Part shown: in pieces, positions 1 to 9,439 of the stretch | Position numbering within the stretch: position 1 is the first letter of the stretch | How the letters are laid out: every line of letters begins with the position of its first letter | DNA from: Streptomyces orinoci | GTDB lineage: Bacteria > Actinomycetota > Actinomycetes > Streptomycetales > Streptomycetaceae | Reading direction: 5' to 3' | Assembly: GCF_003121295.1 (NCBI RefSeq) | Contig: NZ_PHNC01000029.1 | Span: forward strand, 558,001 to 622,000 | Length of the DNA: 64,000 bases | Translations under genes and position numbers: made by a program | The notes under the pieces: model-generated | Seen by the model: only the letters and a program-made list of their open reading frames with translations | What the model was told of the DNA's origin: nothing | Database searches by the model: none

Positions 1-417
1 CAGCAGGTGCTCCACCCGGCGCCGGGTGGCGATGCGCATCAGCGGGAGCAGTGGGGCGTCCCTGGTCCGGGAGCGGACCAGGGCGGCCAGGGGGCGGGGC
101 ACCGCCCGGCGGGTCAGCGGGGCGCGCACCTCGTCGCGTACGCCGGGGGCGACGGGCAGCTTGAGGTGCCAGCCGGCGTCGGGGCCGCCGGTGCGGCGGC
201 GCAGGGTGATCCCGGCCGCGAGCAGCCGGCGGTCGGCGGTGTCGTAGTAGACGGCGTCCAGTTCGGCGGTCCCCCGCTGGACGGTCTCCGCCACCGGCCC
301 GGCTCCGTTCAGCACGGGATACAGCGGCGCCCCGGGGAACAGCGGTGCCCGGCCGTCGGCCCGGTGGTTGCGCTCGGCTTCGTATTTACGCTCGATCTCC
401 CGCAGCGTCTCCGCCAT
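1..417 (-). CDS. CYTH domain protein, 3' end outside window
   Basis: This is the N-terminal 139 codons of a minus-strand gene that runs off the left edge. The protein starts MAETLREIERKYEAER, so the ExExK signature that opens CYTH (triphosphate tunnel metalloenzyme) domains lies at the very N-terminus. It continues with the typical strand pattern: LDAVYYDTADRRLLAAG, then ITLRRRTGG and WHLKLP. CYTH enzymes bind triphosphate substrates and divalent metal inside a beta-barrel; in actinobacteria they are often fused to a C-terminal CHAD domain, which cannot be seen here. The ATG at 417 is the first in frame. The gene is oriented like rodA but is about 100 bases away, so joint transcription is uncertain. 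Confidence 0.8.
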   Translation of the reverse strand, partial: MAETLREIERKYEAERNHRADGRAPLFPGAPLYPVLNGAGPVAETVQRGTAELDAVYYDTADRRLLAAGITLRRRTGGPDAGWHLKLPVAPGVRDEVRAPLTRRAVPRPLAALVRSRTRDAPLLPLMRIATRRRVEHLL

Positions 418-514
418 GCCGCCGAATCTAGTCCGCGCCGGGCGCGAGCGGCAGACCTTATGCCGCCACGGCCCTTATGCCGGTACAAGCCCTTGTGCCG
501 CCGCCGGCGGCGCG

Positions 515-1717
515 CTATGCCGGGGCCAGGGGGCGCCGGGCCTTGACGGCCTGGAGCAGGCCGAGGGCGGTCCAGGCGGCGAAGGCGGAGGAGCCGCCAT
601 AGGAGACAAAGGGCAGCGGCAGGCCGGTGACCGGCATGATGCCCAGGGTCATGCCGATGTTCTCGAAGGACTGGAAGGCGAACCAGGTGATGACCCCGGC
701 GGCCACCATGGCGCCGTACCGGTCGGTGGCCTCCCGGGCGATCCGGCAGGCGCGCCAGAGCACCACGCCCAGCAGCAGGATGATGGCGCCGGCCCCCAGA
801 AAGCCCAGCTCCTCACCGGCCACCGTGAAGACGAAGTCGGTCTGCTGCTCGGGGACGAACCGGCCGGTGGTCTGGGGGCCGTGGAAGAGCCCGGCACCGG
901 TGAGGCCGCCGGAGCCGATGGCGATCCTGGCCTGCATGGTGTTGTAGCCGATGCCGGAGGGGTCGAAGGCGGGGTTGGCGAAGGCGGCGAAACGATTGAT
1001 CTGGTAGGTGTCGAGGATGCCGAGCTGCCAGATCAGTACGCAGCCCAGCACGCCCCCGCTCAGCAGGCCCAGGATCCAGCGCCGGGCGGCGCCGGAGGCC
1101 AGCAGCACGGCGAGCACGATCACCGCCAGGACCATCACCGAGCCCAGATCCGGCATCAGCAAGATGACCAGGACGGGCACCGCGGCCACGCCCAGCGCCT
1201 GGAGCACGGCGCGGTGACCGGGGCGGGAGCGCTCCCCGGAGTCCACCTGCCGGGCCAGCAGGACGGCCATCCCCAGGGTGATGGTGATCTTGGTGAACTC
1301 GGAGGGCTGGACGGAGAACCCGCCGCCCAGCTGGATCCAGGACCGGGCGCCGTTGATGGTGGCACCCAGCGGGGTGAGCACCGCGGCGGTGGCCAGGACG
1401 GACAGTATGTACAGCACCGGCACCGCGCCGCGCAGCGCCCGGTGACCGGCCCGGACGGCCCCGGCGGCCAGGGCCAGGCCGATGACGGTGTTGAGGATGT
1501 TGCGCTTGAGGAAGTAGTAGGGGTCGCCATGGGTGAGCCCGGTGCGGCCGCGGGTGGCCGAGTAGACCAGCAGACAGCCGAGTACGGACAGCGCCAGGGC
1601 GGCGAGCAGCATCGGCCAGTCCAGCCGGCGCAGCGCCCCGTCGCGGCCGGTGAGCCTGGACCAGGTTGAGCGGGGCGGGGCGAAGCGGCGGAGCGGCAGG
1701 CTCCCGGCGGCACTCAC
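515..1717 (-). CDS. rodA: SEDS peptidoglycan polymerase RodA (Sfr)
   Basis: A 400-residue polytopic membrane protein of the FtsW/RodA/SpoVE family. It polymerises lipid II into glycan strands together with a class B PBP. After a basic N-terminus come about ten hydrophobic segments. The family C-terminal signature is present: FENIGMTLGIMPVTGLPLPF followed by VSYGGSS. The GTG start overlaps the stop of pbp2 by four bases (GTGA), which indicates translational coupling. It is the last gene of the mreB-mreC-mreD-pbp2-rodA cluster; in Streptomyces this gene is called sfr and the cluster supports spore-wall synthesis. The partner is almost certainly the PBP2 encoded immediately upstream. Confidence 0.95.
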   Translation of the reverse strand: MSAAGSLPLRRFAPPRSTWSRLTGRDGALRRLDWPMLLAALALSVLGCLLVYSATRGRTGLTHGDPYYFLKRNILNTVIGLALAAGAVRAGHRALRGAVPVLYILSVLATAAVLTPLGATINGARSWIQLGGGFSVQPSEFTKITITLGMAVLLARQVDSGERSRPGHRAVLQALGVAAVPVLVILLMPDLGSVMVLAVIVLAVLLASGAARRWILGLLSGGVLGCVLIWQLGILDTYQINRFAAFANPAFDPSGIGYNTMQARIAIGSGGLTGAGLFHGPQTTGRFVPEQQTDFVFTVAGEELGFLGAGAIILLLGVVLWRACRIAREATDRYGAMVAAGVITWFAFQSFENIGMTLGIMPVTGLPLPFVSYGGSSAFAAWTALGLLQAVKARRPLAPA

Positions 1718-3861
1718 TGGGGCCTTTCGTCCTCTCTCCGGGTGGCGGAGGGGGAGGGAGCCGGGTCGATGTGCGCCGCCTCGATGCTGCCGTCCTTGTC
1801 GATCCTGGGCAGCCCGTTCTGGGGGGCGGGCAGCAGTGCCTTGGCCGGGTCGATCTTGCCGTTGCCGTCCACGCCATAGATGGCGTTGTAGATGTTGCGG
1901 ACGGCCGGACCGGAGGCGCCGGAGCCGGTGCCACCCTGGGAGATGGTCATCACCACCGTGTAGTCCTTGGTGTAGGTGGCGAACCAGGAGGTCGTCTGCT
2001 TGCCGGCGACCTCGGCGGTGCCGGTCTTGGCGTGCATCGGGATCTCCTTCTGCGGCCAGCCGGTGAACCGCCAGGCCGCGCTGCCCTCGGTGGCCACCCC
2101 GGCCAGCGCGCCGTCCAGCTGGTCCCGGGTCTTGGCGTCGAACGGCAGCCGGCCGTGCGCCTGGGGCTTGATCTGCTCGATGCGCTTGCCGTCGGGGCTG
2201 ACGATCGCCTTGCCCACGGTCGGGTTGTACAGGGTGCCGCCATTGCTGATGGCCGCGTAGATGGTGGCCATCTGGATGGGGGTGACCAGGGTGTCGCCCT
2301 GGCCGATGGAGTAGTTGACCGAGTCACCGGCACGCATCCGGTAGAAGGACTCGCAGTTCTCCTTGGCGATCTGGCCCGCGTAGTCGCCGGGCTGCGCCTT
2401 GGCGCCCTGTTTGCACCAGGTGTCCTTGTTGGCCTCCCAGTACCGCTTCTTCCAGTCCCGGTCCGGCACCCGGCCGCGGACCTCGCCCGGCAGGTCGATG
2501 CCGGTCTCCTTGCCCAGGCCGAACTGGCGGGCGGTCTTGTAGAACCAGTCCTTGGGGTTCTTGGGGTTGTTGCCGCCGTCCTTCTGCCACTGCTTGTAGG
2601 CCAGGTCGTAGAAGACGGTGTCGCAGGAGACCTCCAGCGCCCGGCCGATGTCGATGGGGCCGTAGCCCTTGGACTCGAAGTTGGTGAAGACCTGGCGGCC
2701 GATGTTGTACGAGCTGGAGCAGTTGTATTTGTCGGTGAAGGAATAGCCCGCCTTGACGGCGGCGGTGGCGGAGATGACCTTGAAGATGGAGCCGGGCGCG
2801 GCCTGGGCCTGGATGGCCCGGTTGAGCAGCGGGTAGTCGGAGTTGTCGCCGGTGAGCGCCTGGTAGTCCTTGCCGGAGATGCCGCCCACCCAGACATTGG
2901 GGTCATAGGTGGGATTGGAGGCCATGGCCACCACCCGGCCGGTCTTGGACTCCATCACCACCACGGCGCCCGCGTCCGCCTTGTAGTTGACGCCGGTGTT
3001 CCGGTCGAGCTCCTGGCGGGCGTCCTTCATCGCCTGGTCCAGCTCGCGTTCCGCTATGGCCTGCACCCGGGCGTCGATGCTGGTGATGAGGTTGGAGCCG
3101 GGCTCGGGCTTGTCGCTCTTGGCCTTGCCGATGACCCGGCCCAGATTGTCCACCTCATAGCGGGTCACCCCGGCCTTGCCGCGCAGCTGGGCGTCGTACT
3201 GCCGCTCCAGACCGGAGCGGCCGACCTGGTCGGAGCGGACCAGCGGGGAGTTGGACTGCTTGGCCTTCTGCATCTCGTCGCTGGTGACCGGCGAGAGATA
3301 GCCCAGCACCTGGGCGGCGTTGGCCCCGCCGGGGGCGCCATAGCGGCGCACCGCCTGGGGCTCGGCGGTGATGCCGGGGAAGTCCTCGGCGCGCTCGCGG
3401 ATCTGCAGGGCCTGCTGGGGGGTGGCCGCGTCGGTGATGGGGATGGGCTGGTACGGGGAGCCGGACCAGCAGGGCTTGGGGGTCTTGGCGTCGCACAGCC
3501 GCACCTTGACCGCCACATCCTCGGGCTTCATGCCGAGCACCGAGGCCAGCCGGGCCAGCACGCCGTGGCCCTTGTCCTTCATCTTCATCAGGTCGGTGCG
3601 GTTGGCGGAGACCACCAGCCGGGTCTGGTTGTCGGCCAGCGGCACCCCGCGGGCGTCCAGGATGGAGCCCCGGGTGGCGGGCGCGATCACCTGCTGGATG
3701 TGGTTGTTGGCGGCCTCCGCGGTGTACTGGTCGCCATTGCGGATCTGCAGGTACCACAGCCGGCCGCCCAGGGTGACCAGCAGCGAGACCACCAGGATCT
3801 GGATGACGATCAGCCGGATGTTCACCCGTGAAGTACGGCCGCTCTCCGGGATGTTGCTCAT
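1714..3861 (-). CDS. pbp2: Penicillin-binding protein 2 (class B transpeptidase)
   Basis: A 715-residue class B PBP that cross-links peptidoglycan next to RodA. One N-terminal membrane segment (about residues 15-37) is followed by a PBP dimerisation domain and a C-terminal transpeptidase domain. The active-site SxxK is SIFK (Ser358, Lys361), the second motif is SCD, and the third is KTGT (Lys612). I chose the ATG at 3861 because it overlaps the mreD stop as ATGA and follows a GGGGGG-rich ribosome site; a longer reading to 3885 would run into mreD. The C-terminus ends in a short charged tail rich in Ser, Arg and Glu. Confidence 0.95.
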   Translation of the reverse strand: MSNIPESGRTSRVNIRLIVIQILVVSLLVTLGGRLWYLQIRNGDQYTAEAANNHIQQVIAPATRGSILDARGVPLADNQTRLVVSANRTDLMKMKDKGHGVLARLASVLGMKPEDVAVKVRLCDAKTPKPCWSGSPYQPIPITDAATPQQALQIRERAEDFPGITAEPQAVRRYGAPGGANAAQVLGYLSPVTSDEMQKAKQSNSPLVRSDQVGRSGLERQYDAQLRGKAGVTRYEVDNLGRVIGKAKSDKPEPGSNLITSIDARVQAIAERELDQAMKDARQELDRNTGVNYKADAGAVVVMESKTGRVVAMASNPTYDPNVWVGGISGKDYQALTGDNSDYPLLNRAIQAQAAPGSIFKVISATAAVKAGYSFTDKYNCSSSYNIGRQVFTNFESKGYGPIDIGRALEVSCDTVFYDLAYKQWQKDGGNNPKNPKDWFYKTARQFGLGKETGIDLPGEVRGRVPDRDWKKRYWEANKDTWCKQGAKAQPGDYAGQIAKENCESFYRMRAGDSVNYSIGQGDTLVTPIQMATIYAAISNGGTLYNPTVGKAIVSPDGKRIEQIKPQAHGRLPFDAKTRDQLDGALAGVATEGSAAWRFTGWPQKEIPMHAKTGTAEVAGKQTTSWFATYTKDYTVVMTISQGGTGSGASGPAVRNIYNAIYGVDGNGKIDPAKALLPAPQNGLPRIDKDGSIEAAHIDPAPSPSATRREDERPQ

Positions 3862-4538
3862 AGCCGCTTGCCCCCCTTGCCCCAACCGCCGTTGCGCGCG
3901 GCCCCCTTGACCAGCAGCCCGCGCCGGCCGCCCAGCCGGCCGCCGCGGCCGCCGCGGGCGCTGACGCTGGTGAGCCAGCCGTACGGGCCGTCGCCACCGC
4001 CGGCCACCGGGGTGCCCTCGGCCAGCGGATCGCTCTCGCCGCGCCGGGCCAGCGCCATGATCAGCGGCACCGTGAACGGCGCCAGCAGCAGGTCGTAGAG
4101 GGCGGCGGTGAACACCAGCCCGGTCAGGCCCACATGGCGGGCGGCGGTGTCCCCGACCAGCGAACCCACCCCCGCGTACAGCAGCGTGGAGCCAATGGCC
4201 GCGCCCAGCACCACCAGCATCGGCAGGGTGGCCGAGCGCAGCCGCCCGGTCTCCGGCCGAGCCAGCCCGACCGCATAGCCCACCAGGCAGAGCACCAGGG
4301 CGTAGCGCCCGGCGGCATGGTCGGCGGGCGGCGCCAGGTCGGCCAGCAGCCCGGCGCCGAAGCCGACCAGGGCGCCGCCGGAGTGCCCGTAGACCAGGCC
4401 CAGCGCGACCACCACCAGCAGCAGCAGATCGGGCACCGCGCCCGGCAGATGCAGTCGCGCGAAGACGCAGATCTGGAGCACCAGGGCGATCACCACCAGC
4501 GCGGTGGAGAGCAGAATCCGGTTGAGGCGCATGGGCAT
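3858..4538 (-). CDS. mreD: Rod shape-determining membrane protein MreD
   Basis: A 226-residue membrane protein. Five or so hydrophobic segments fill the first 165 residues, and the C-terminal tail is Gly/Arg-rich and basic, probably cytoplasmic. MreD proteins are poorly conserved, so the assignment rests on size, topology and position between mreC and pbp2. It starts five bases after the mreC stop and overlaps the pbp2 start by four bases, so the genes are probably translated together. A second ATG six bases downstream (4532) would also give a good N-terminus (MRLNRILLS). Confidence 0.9.
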   Translation of the reverse strand: MPMRLNRILLSTALVVIALVLQICVFARLHLPGAVPDLLLLVVVALGLVYGHSGGALVGFGAGLLADLAPPADHAAGRYALVLCLVGYAVGLARPETGRLRSATLPMLVVLGAAIGSTLLYAGVGSLVGDTAARHVGLTGLVFTAALYDLLLAPFTVPLIMALARRGESDPLAEGTPVAGGGDGPYGWLTSVSARGGRGGRLGGRRGLLVKGAARNGGWGKGGKRL

Positions 4539-4543
4539 CGGTT

Positions 4544-5542
4544 TCAGTCCCTGGGGTTGGCGCTCGCGGAGGCTGAGGGGCTCGGGGTGGCGGTGACGGT
4601 CACGGTGGGCGTCGGCTGGACGGCTGGCCGGGGCGGCAGCACGGTGTCCCGGGGGTCCTCGCGGGGCGGCTGGACGACCACCCCGACCAGGTCGAGCTTG
4701 CTGAATCCGACAAAGGGCCGCACCTGCACGGTGCGGGTCAGCCGGCCGCCGGCCGGCTCCACCCGGACCACCTCGCCCACCGGGACGCCCGGGACGAAGG
4801 GCTTGTCCTGGGCGGAGCCAAAGGTGACCAGCCGGTCCCCGGGGTGCACGGCGGCCTTGCCGTTGAGCAGCTCCACCTTCAGGGTGCTGTCGCCCTGGCC
4901 GTTGGCGAAGCCGATCTCGCTGCTCTTCTCCAGCCGGGTGCCCACGGTGAACTTGGGATCGCTGGCCAGCAGCACGGTGGAGGTGGACGGGCCGACGGTG
5001 GTCACCCGGCCCACCAGGCCGTCCCCGTTGAGCACGGTCATGTCCCGCTTGATGCCGTCATGGCTGCCCACGTCGATGGTCACCGTCCAGGAGAAGCCCT
5101 GGGCCGCTCCTATGGCGATGACCTGGGCGCCCTTGATCCCGTACTGGCCGCGGCCGGCCGTCTTGAGCATGGTGTCCAGCTCGCGGACCCGGGCCCGGTT
5201 GCGGTCATTGCTGCCCAGCCGCTGCTTGAGCAGGGTGTTCTCATGCTCCAGCTCGGTGATCTTCTTGCTGCGGTCCCCGGAGTCCCGGACCGCGGCGACC
5301 GCGCCCGCCACCGGGTCCACGGCCGCGGCGACGCCCTCCTCCACCGGCCCGAAGGCCGAGGCGGCGGCGCGCCGCACACCGTCCAGAGGGGACTGCTCGC
5401 CGCCGCGGATATCGATGGTGATCAGCGCGAACGCGATGGCGACCAGCAGTACCAGTAGCAGCCGGCTCTCTCGTGTGTCCCTCACGTGCGGCGGCATGCC
5501 CTTCTCGTCGGACCGGCCGTGCTGCGCGCCGGAACCGGTCAT
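4544..5542 (-). CDS. mreC: Rod shape-determining protein MreC
   Basis: Up to 332 residues: a short cytoplasmic N-terminus, one membrane segment (LLLVLLVAIAFALITI), a coiled-coil region rich in Glu, Lys and Leu, and an extracytoplasmic beta-domain. A Pro/Thr-rich C-terminal tail ends in repeated Ser-Ala. MreC links MreB to the PBP2/RodA synthase. The start is uncertain: the ATG at 5542 has no clear ribosome site, and the ATG at 5497 or the GTG at 5485 (VRDTRESR) would remove a polar extension not usual in the family. It lies 34 bases after mreB and five bases before mreD. Confidence 0.93.
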   Translation of the reverse strand: MTGSGAQHGRSDEKGMPPHVRDTRESRLLLVLLVAIAFALITIDIRGGEQSPLDGVRRAAASAFGPVEEGVAAAVDPVAGAVAAVRDSGDRSKKITELEHENTLLKQRLGSNDRNRARVRELDTMLKTAGRGQYGIKGAQVIAIGAAQGFSWTVTIDVGSHDGIKRDMTVLNGDGLVGRVTTVGPSTSTVLLASDPKFTVGTRLEKSSEIGFANGQGDSTLKVELLNGKAAVHPGDRLVTFGSAQDKPFVPGVPVGEVVRVEPAGGRLTRTVQVRPFVGFSKLDLVGVVVQPPREDPRDTVLPPRPAVQPTPTVTVTATPSPSASASANPRD

Positions 5543-5576
5543 CGGCAGCGTTGTGCCTGTATATCAGGCCGGGGCC

Positions 5577-6608
<1,032 letters not shown>

Positions 6609-6826
6609 GAGGATACGTCTGGCCTTCCCAGCTGGAGCGATTGCTTACATGAGGTCGGCAGGTGGTACTGCTGCGCTGCGGGGCGCGGAAACTTCATCGT
6701 AGTCTCGCCCGGCCGAACGCGCCGCGACAGTTGCTCCGCCATTGTGGGCGGAACGCAAGCCCTCCCCTGTAATGGTGACGTCGTGTCGGAGTGAGAGGTT
6801 CCCCCGTTCGCCACGCATATGTCATA

Positions 6827-6854
6827 GGGCGACCGAAAGGAAAATCGGTCGCCC
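6827..6854 (-). terminator. Hairpin terminator after ndk
   Basis: A perfect 10-bp inverted repeat, GGGCGACCGA at 6827-6836 and TCGGTCGCCC at 6845-6854, with an 8-base AT-rich loop. It lies 33 bases past the ndk stop and separates ndk from the mreB promoter region. Confidence 0.75.
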
Positions 6855-6886
6855 CTGATCAGAATAGGTGCGCGCCTGATCCCGTA

Positions 6887-7300
6887 TCAGACAAGGCCCG
6901 GAAAGAAAATCTTGATTTCCCGCTCGGCGGACTCCTCGGAGTCCGAGGCATGGATGAGGTTCTCGCGCGTGATGGTGCCGAAGTCACCACGGATGGAACC
7001 GGGAGCGGCCGAAATCGGGTCGGTCGGCCCGGCCAGCGCCCGGACGCCCTCGATGACCCGCTCGCCCTCGACCACCATGGCCACCACCGGGCCCGAGGAC
7101 ATAAAGCCCATCAGCGGCTCATAGAAATCCCGGCCCACATGCTCGGCGTAGTGCTGTTCCAGAGTGGCCCGGTCCAGGGTGCGCAGCTCCAGTGCGCCGA
7201 TCGTCCAGCCCGCCTTGCGTTCGATCCGGCCGATGATCTCGCCGACCAGACCGCGCCGGACGGCATCCGGCTTGAGGAGGACGAGGGTGCGCTGGCTCAT
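6887..7300 (-). CDS. ndk: Nucleoside diphosphate kinase
   Basis: A 137-residue enzyme that passes the gamma-phosphate of ATP to NDPs through a phosphohistidine. The N-terminal strand TLVLLKPDAV, the segment SIRGDFG and the active-site region NLIHASDS with His117 are all present. The ATG follows AAGGAG at seven bases. The order ndk, DUF4233 gene, folC on one strand is the normal actinobacterial arrangement. Confidence 0.97.
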   Translation of the reverse strand: MSQRTLVLLKPDAVRRGLVGEIIGRIERKAGWTIGALELRTLDRATLEQHYAEHVGRDFYEPLMGFMSSGPVVAMVVEGERVIEGVRALAGPTDPISAAPGSIRGDFGTITRENLIHASDSEESAEREIKIFFPGLV

Positions 7301-7378
7301 ACTGCGGCTCCTTGCGGGGCGATCGACTGTGGTGGGCCAGAGGGTACAGGGGCCTGGCCACCGCTTTGCACCACGGGG

Positions 7379-7723
7379 TTAACCGGCCTCGGCCGCCTCG
7401 GCGGCAAACCGGGCCTTGGCCACGTCGATCTTCCGTCCGAAGTGCACCGAGGCCCACCACAGACCGGCGAAGACCAGCCCCAGGAAGAACATCACCGGGA
7501 CCACAAAGCCACTGAGCACCAGGCCGATCTGCAGGGCCCAGCCCAGTGCCACCCCGCCGGGGCGGGTGAGCATCCCGCACAGCAGCACGCTCAGCAGCAT
7601 GGCGATGCCGCTGACCGTCCAGACGGTGCCCATGGACAGATCCGACAGCCGCATGGCCACCAGCCCGGCAAATCCGATGACAAAGAATTCACCGATCAGA
7701 GTGCTCGCGCACAGGGTCCGCAT
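7379..7723 (-). CDS. DUF4233 membrane protein
   Basis: A 114-residue protein with three to four hydrophobic segments (for example IGEFFVIGFAGLVAM, VWTVSGIAMLLSVLL, GFVVPVMFFLGLVFAGLWW) and a short basic cytoplasmic tail. Its size, topology and position directly after folC match the DUF4233 family. The function is not known. The start is two bases after the folC stop, so the two are very likely co-translated. Confidence 0.85.
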   Translation of the reverse strand: MRTLCASTLIGEFFVIGFAGLVAMRLSDLSMGTVWTVSGIAMLLSVLLCGMLTRPGGVALGWALQIGLVLSGFVVPVMFFLGLVFAGLWWASVHFGRKIDVAKARFAAEAAEAG

Positions 7724-7725
7724 GG

Positions 7726-9252
7726 TCAGCTCCTCCTCAACAGCAGCCGGGCCTCGCCCACCGTGATCACCGAACCGGTCACCAGCACTCCGGCTCCGGC
7801 GTACTCGCCCTCCTCCTCGGCCAGGGTGATGGCCGCCTCCAGGGCGTCGTCCAGCCGCGGCTCGACCTGCACCCGCTCGGCGCCGAACACCTCCACGGCC
7901 ACCGCGGCCAGCTCGTCCGGATCCATCGCCCGGTGGCTGGAGTTACGGGTCACCACCAGCTCGGCGAAGACCGGCTCAAAGGCTTCCAGCAGGCCGCGTA
8001 CATCCTTGTCGTCGCTGGCGCCGACCACGCCGATCAGCCTGCTGAAGCCGAAGGCCTCGCTCACCGCCTCGGCGGCGGCCTGGGCGCCGGCCGGGTTGTG
8101 CGCGGCGTCCAGCACCACGGTGGGGCTGCGGCGCACCACCTCCAGGCGACCCGGCGAGGTGACCGAGGCAAAGGCCCGGCGGACGGTGTCGATGTCCAGG
8201 GTGCGGGCGTGCTGGGAGCCGATGCCGAAGAACGCCTCCACCGCCGCCAGCGCCACCGCGGCATTGTGCGCCTGGTGCGCGCCATACAGCGGAAGGAAGA
8301 CCTCCGGATACTCCCCGCCCAGGCCGCGCAGGGTCAGCAGCTGGCCGCCGACCGCCACCTCCCGGCCGGTCACACCGAACTCCATGCCCTCCCGGGCGAC
8401 CGTGGCATCCACCTCGACCGAGCGCTTGAGCAGCACCTGGGCCGCGTCCACCGGCTGCTGGGCCAGCACCACGGTGGCGTCCGGCTTGATGATCCCGGCC
8501 TTCTCGCCCGCGATCTCACCGGGGGTGGCGCCCAGCCGGTCGGTGTGGTCCAGCGCTATCGGGGTGACCACGGCGACCGTGCCGTCCACCACATTGGTGG
8601 CGTCCCAGGTGCCGCCCATGCCGACCTCGACCACGGCCACATCCACCGGGGCGTCGGCGAAGGCGGCGAAGGCCATGCCGGTGAGCACCTCGAAGAAGGA
8701 CAGCCGGAACTCCTCCGCCTCGTCCACCATCCGCACATAGGGCTCGATATCGCGGTAGGTCTCGATAAAGCGCTCGGCGCTGATCGGGGCGCCGTCCAGG
8801 CTGATCCGCTCGGTGACGGACTGCACATGGGGGCTGGTGTAGCGGCCGGTGCGCAGATCGAAGGCGGCCAGCAGCGCCTCGATCATGCGGGCGGTGCTGG
8901 TCTTGCCATTGGTACCGGTGATGTGAATGGCCGGGTACGCCCGCTGCGGCTCACCCAGGACGTCCATCAGCTTCTGGATGCGCACCAGCGAGGGGTCCAG
9001 CTTGGTCTCGCCCCAGCGGCCGGCCAGCTCGGCCTCCACCTCGCGCAGCGCCCGGTCCACCTCCGGGTCCTCCGGGCGGCCGGGCACCTCGGCCTGCGGC
9101 GGGGCCGCCTGGGTGCGCAGCGTACGGCTGCCGGCCTCGATGACGGCCAGGTCTACGTCGCGAGTGGTCTCGGTTTCGACGATCTCCTCGAACCGGTCGT
9201 TATCGCCGGATTCGTGCTCGCCGGGGTGGTCGTTCTGGGGGCGCTCGGTCAC
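7726..9252 (-). CDS. folC: Folylpolyglutamate / dihydrofolate synthase
   Basis: A 508-residue Mur-ligase-family enzyme that adds glutamate to dihydropteroate and folates. The ATP-binding loop is HITGTNGKTSTARM; VEVGMGGTWDATNVV and VLDAAHNPAGA are further family motifs. The first 80 residues form an acidic, probably disordered extension, usual for actinobacterial FolC. I chose the GTG at 9252 (VTERPQNDH); longer in-frame readings enter the divergent promoter region. In most Streptomyces folC follows valS directly; here about 6.6 kb separates them. Confidence 0.95.
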   Translation of the reverse strand: MTERPQNDHPGEHESGDNDRFEEIVETETTRDVDLAVIEAGSRTLRTQAAPPQAEVPGRPEDPEVDRALREVEAELAGRWGETKLDPSLVRIQKLMDVLGEPQRAYPAIHITGTNGKTSTARMIEALLAAFDLRTGRYTSPHVQSVTERISLDGAPISAERFIETYRDIEPYVRMVDEAEEFRLSFFEVLTGMAFAAFADAPVDVAVVEVGMGGTWDATNVVDGTVAVVTPIALDHTDRLGATPGEIAGEKAGIIKPDATVVLAQQPVDAAQVLLKRSVEVDATVAREGMEFGVTGREVAVGGQLLTLRGLGGEYPEVFLPLYGAHQAHNAAVALAAVEAFFGIGSQHARTLDIDTVRRAFASVTSPGRLEVVRRSPTVVLDAAHNPAGAQAAAEAVSEAFGFSRLIGVVGASDDKDVRGLLEAFEPVFAELVVTRNSSHRAMDPDELAAVAVEVFGAERVQVEPRLDDALEAAITLAEEEGEYAGAGVLVTGSVITVGEARLLLRRS

Positions 9253-9348
9253 GCGGACCAGTCTACGGAGCCGGTCCGACAGCCGGGCCCAGGGCCGGTC
9301 CGGGCCGCGCCGACCAGGAGCACTATGTTCCGCTTTGGCATACCGTTT

Positions 9349-9373
9349 TGTTGGGTTATCTCCACTGTTGGGT
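9349..9373 (+). promoter_or_regulatory. Direct repeat upstream of the sensor kinase gene
   Basis: TGTTGGGT occurs twice, at 9349-9356 and 9366-9373, 17 bases apart, in the AT-rich stretch between folC and the kinase gene. OmpR-type regulators usually bind direct repeats, so this may be the operator for the adjacent response regulator. That is inference from position only. Confidence 0.35.
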
Positions 9374-9439
9374 GGTGACCGCTTGTCTGCCGGCCGCCGC
9401 CCAAGTGCCACCCGAGCGCCCGGAGAGCTGGTGAGGCCC

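Noticed and set aside
1666..3831. Long open frame on the plus strand opposite pbp2
   Set aside because: The composition is Gly/Leu/Val/His-rich as expected from the complement of high-GC coding sequence. The minus strand carries complete PBP2 motifs.
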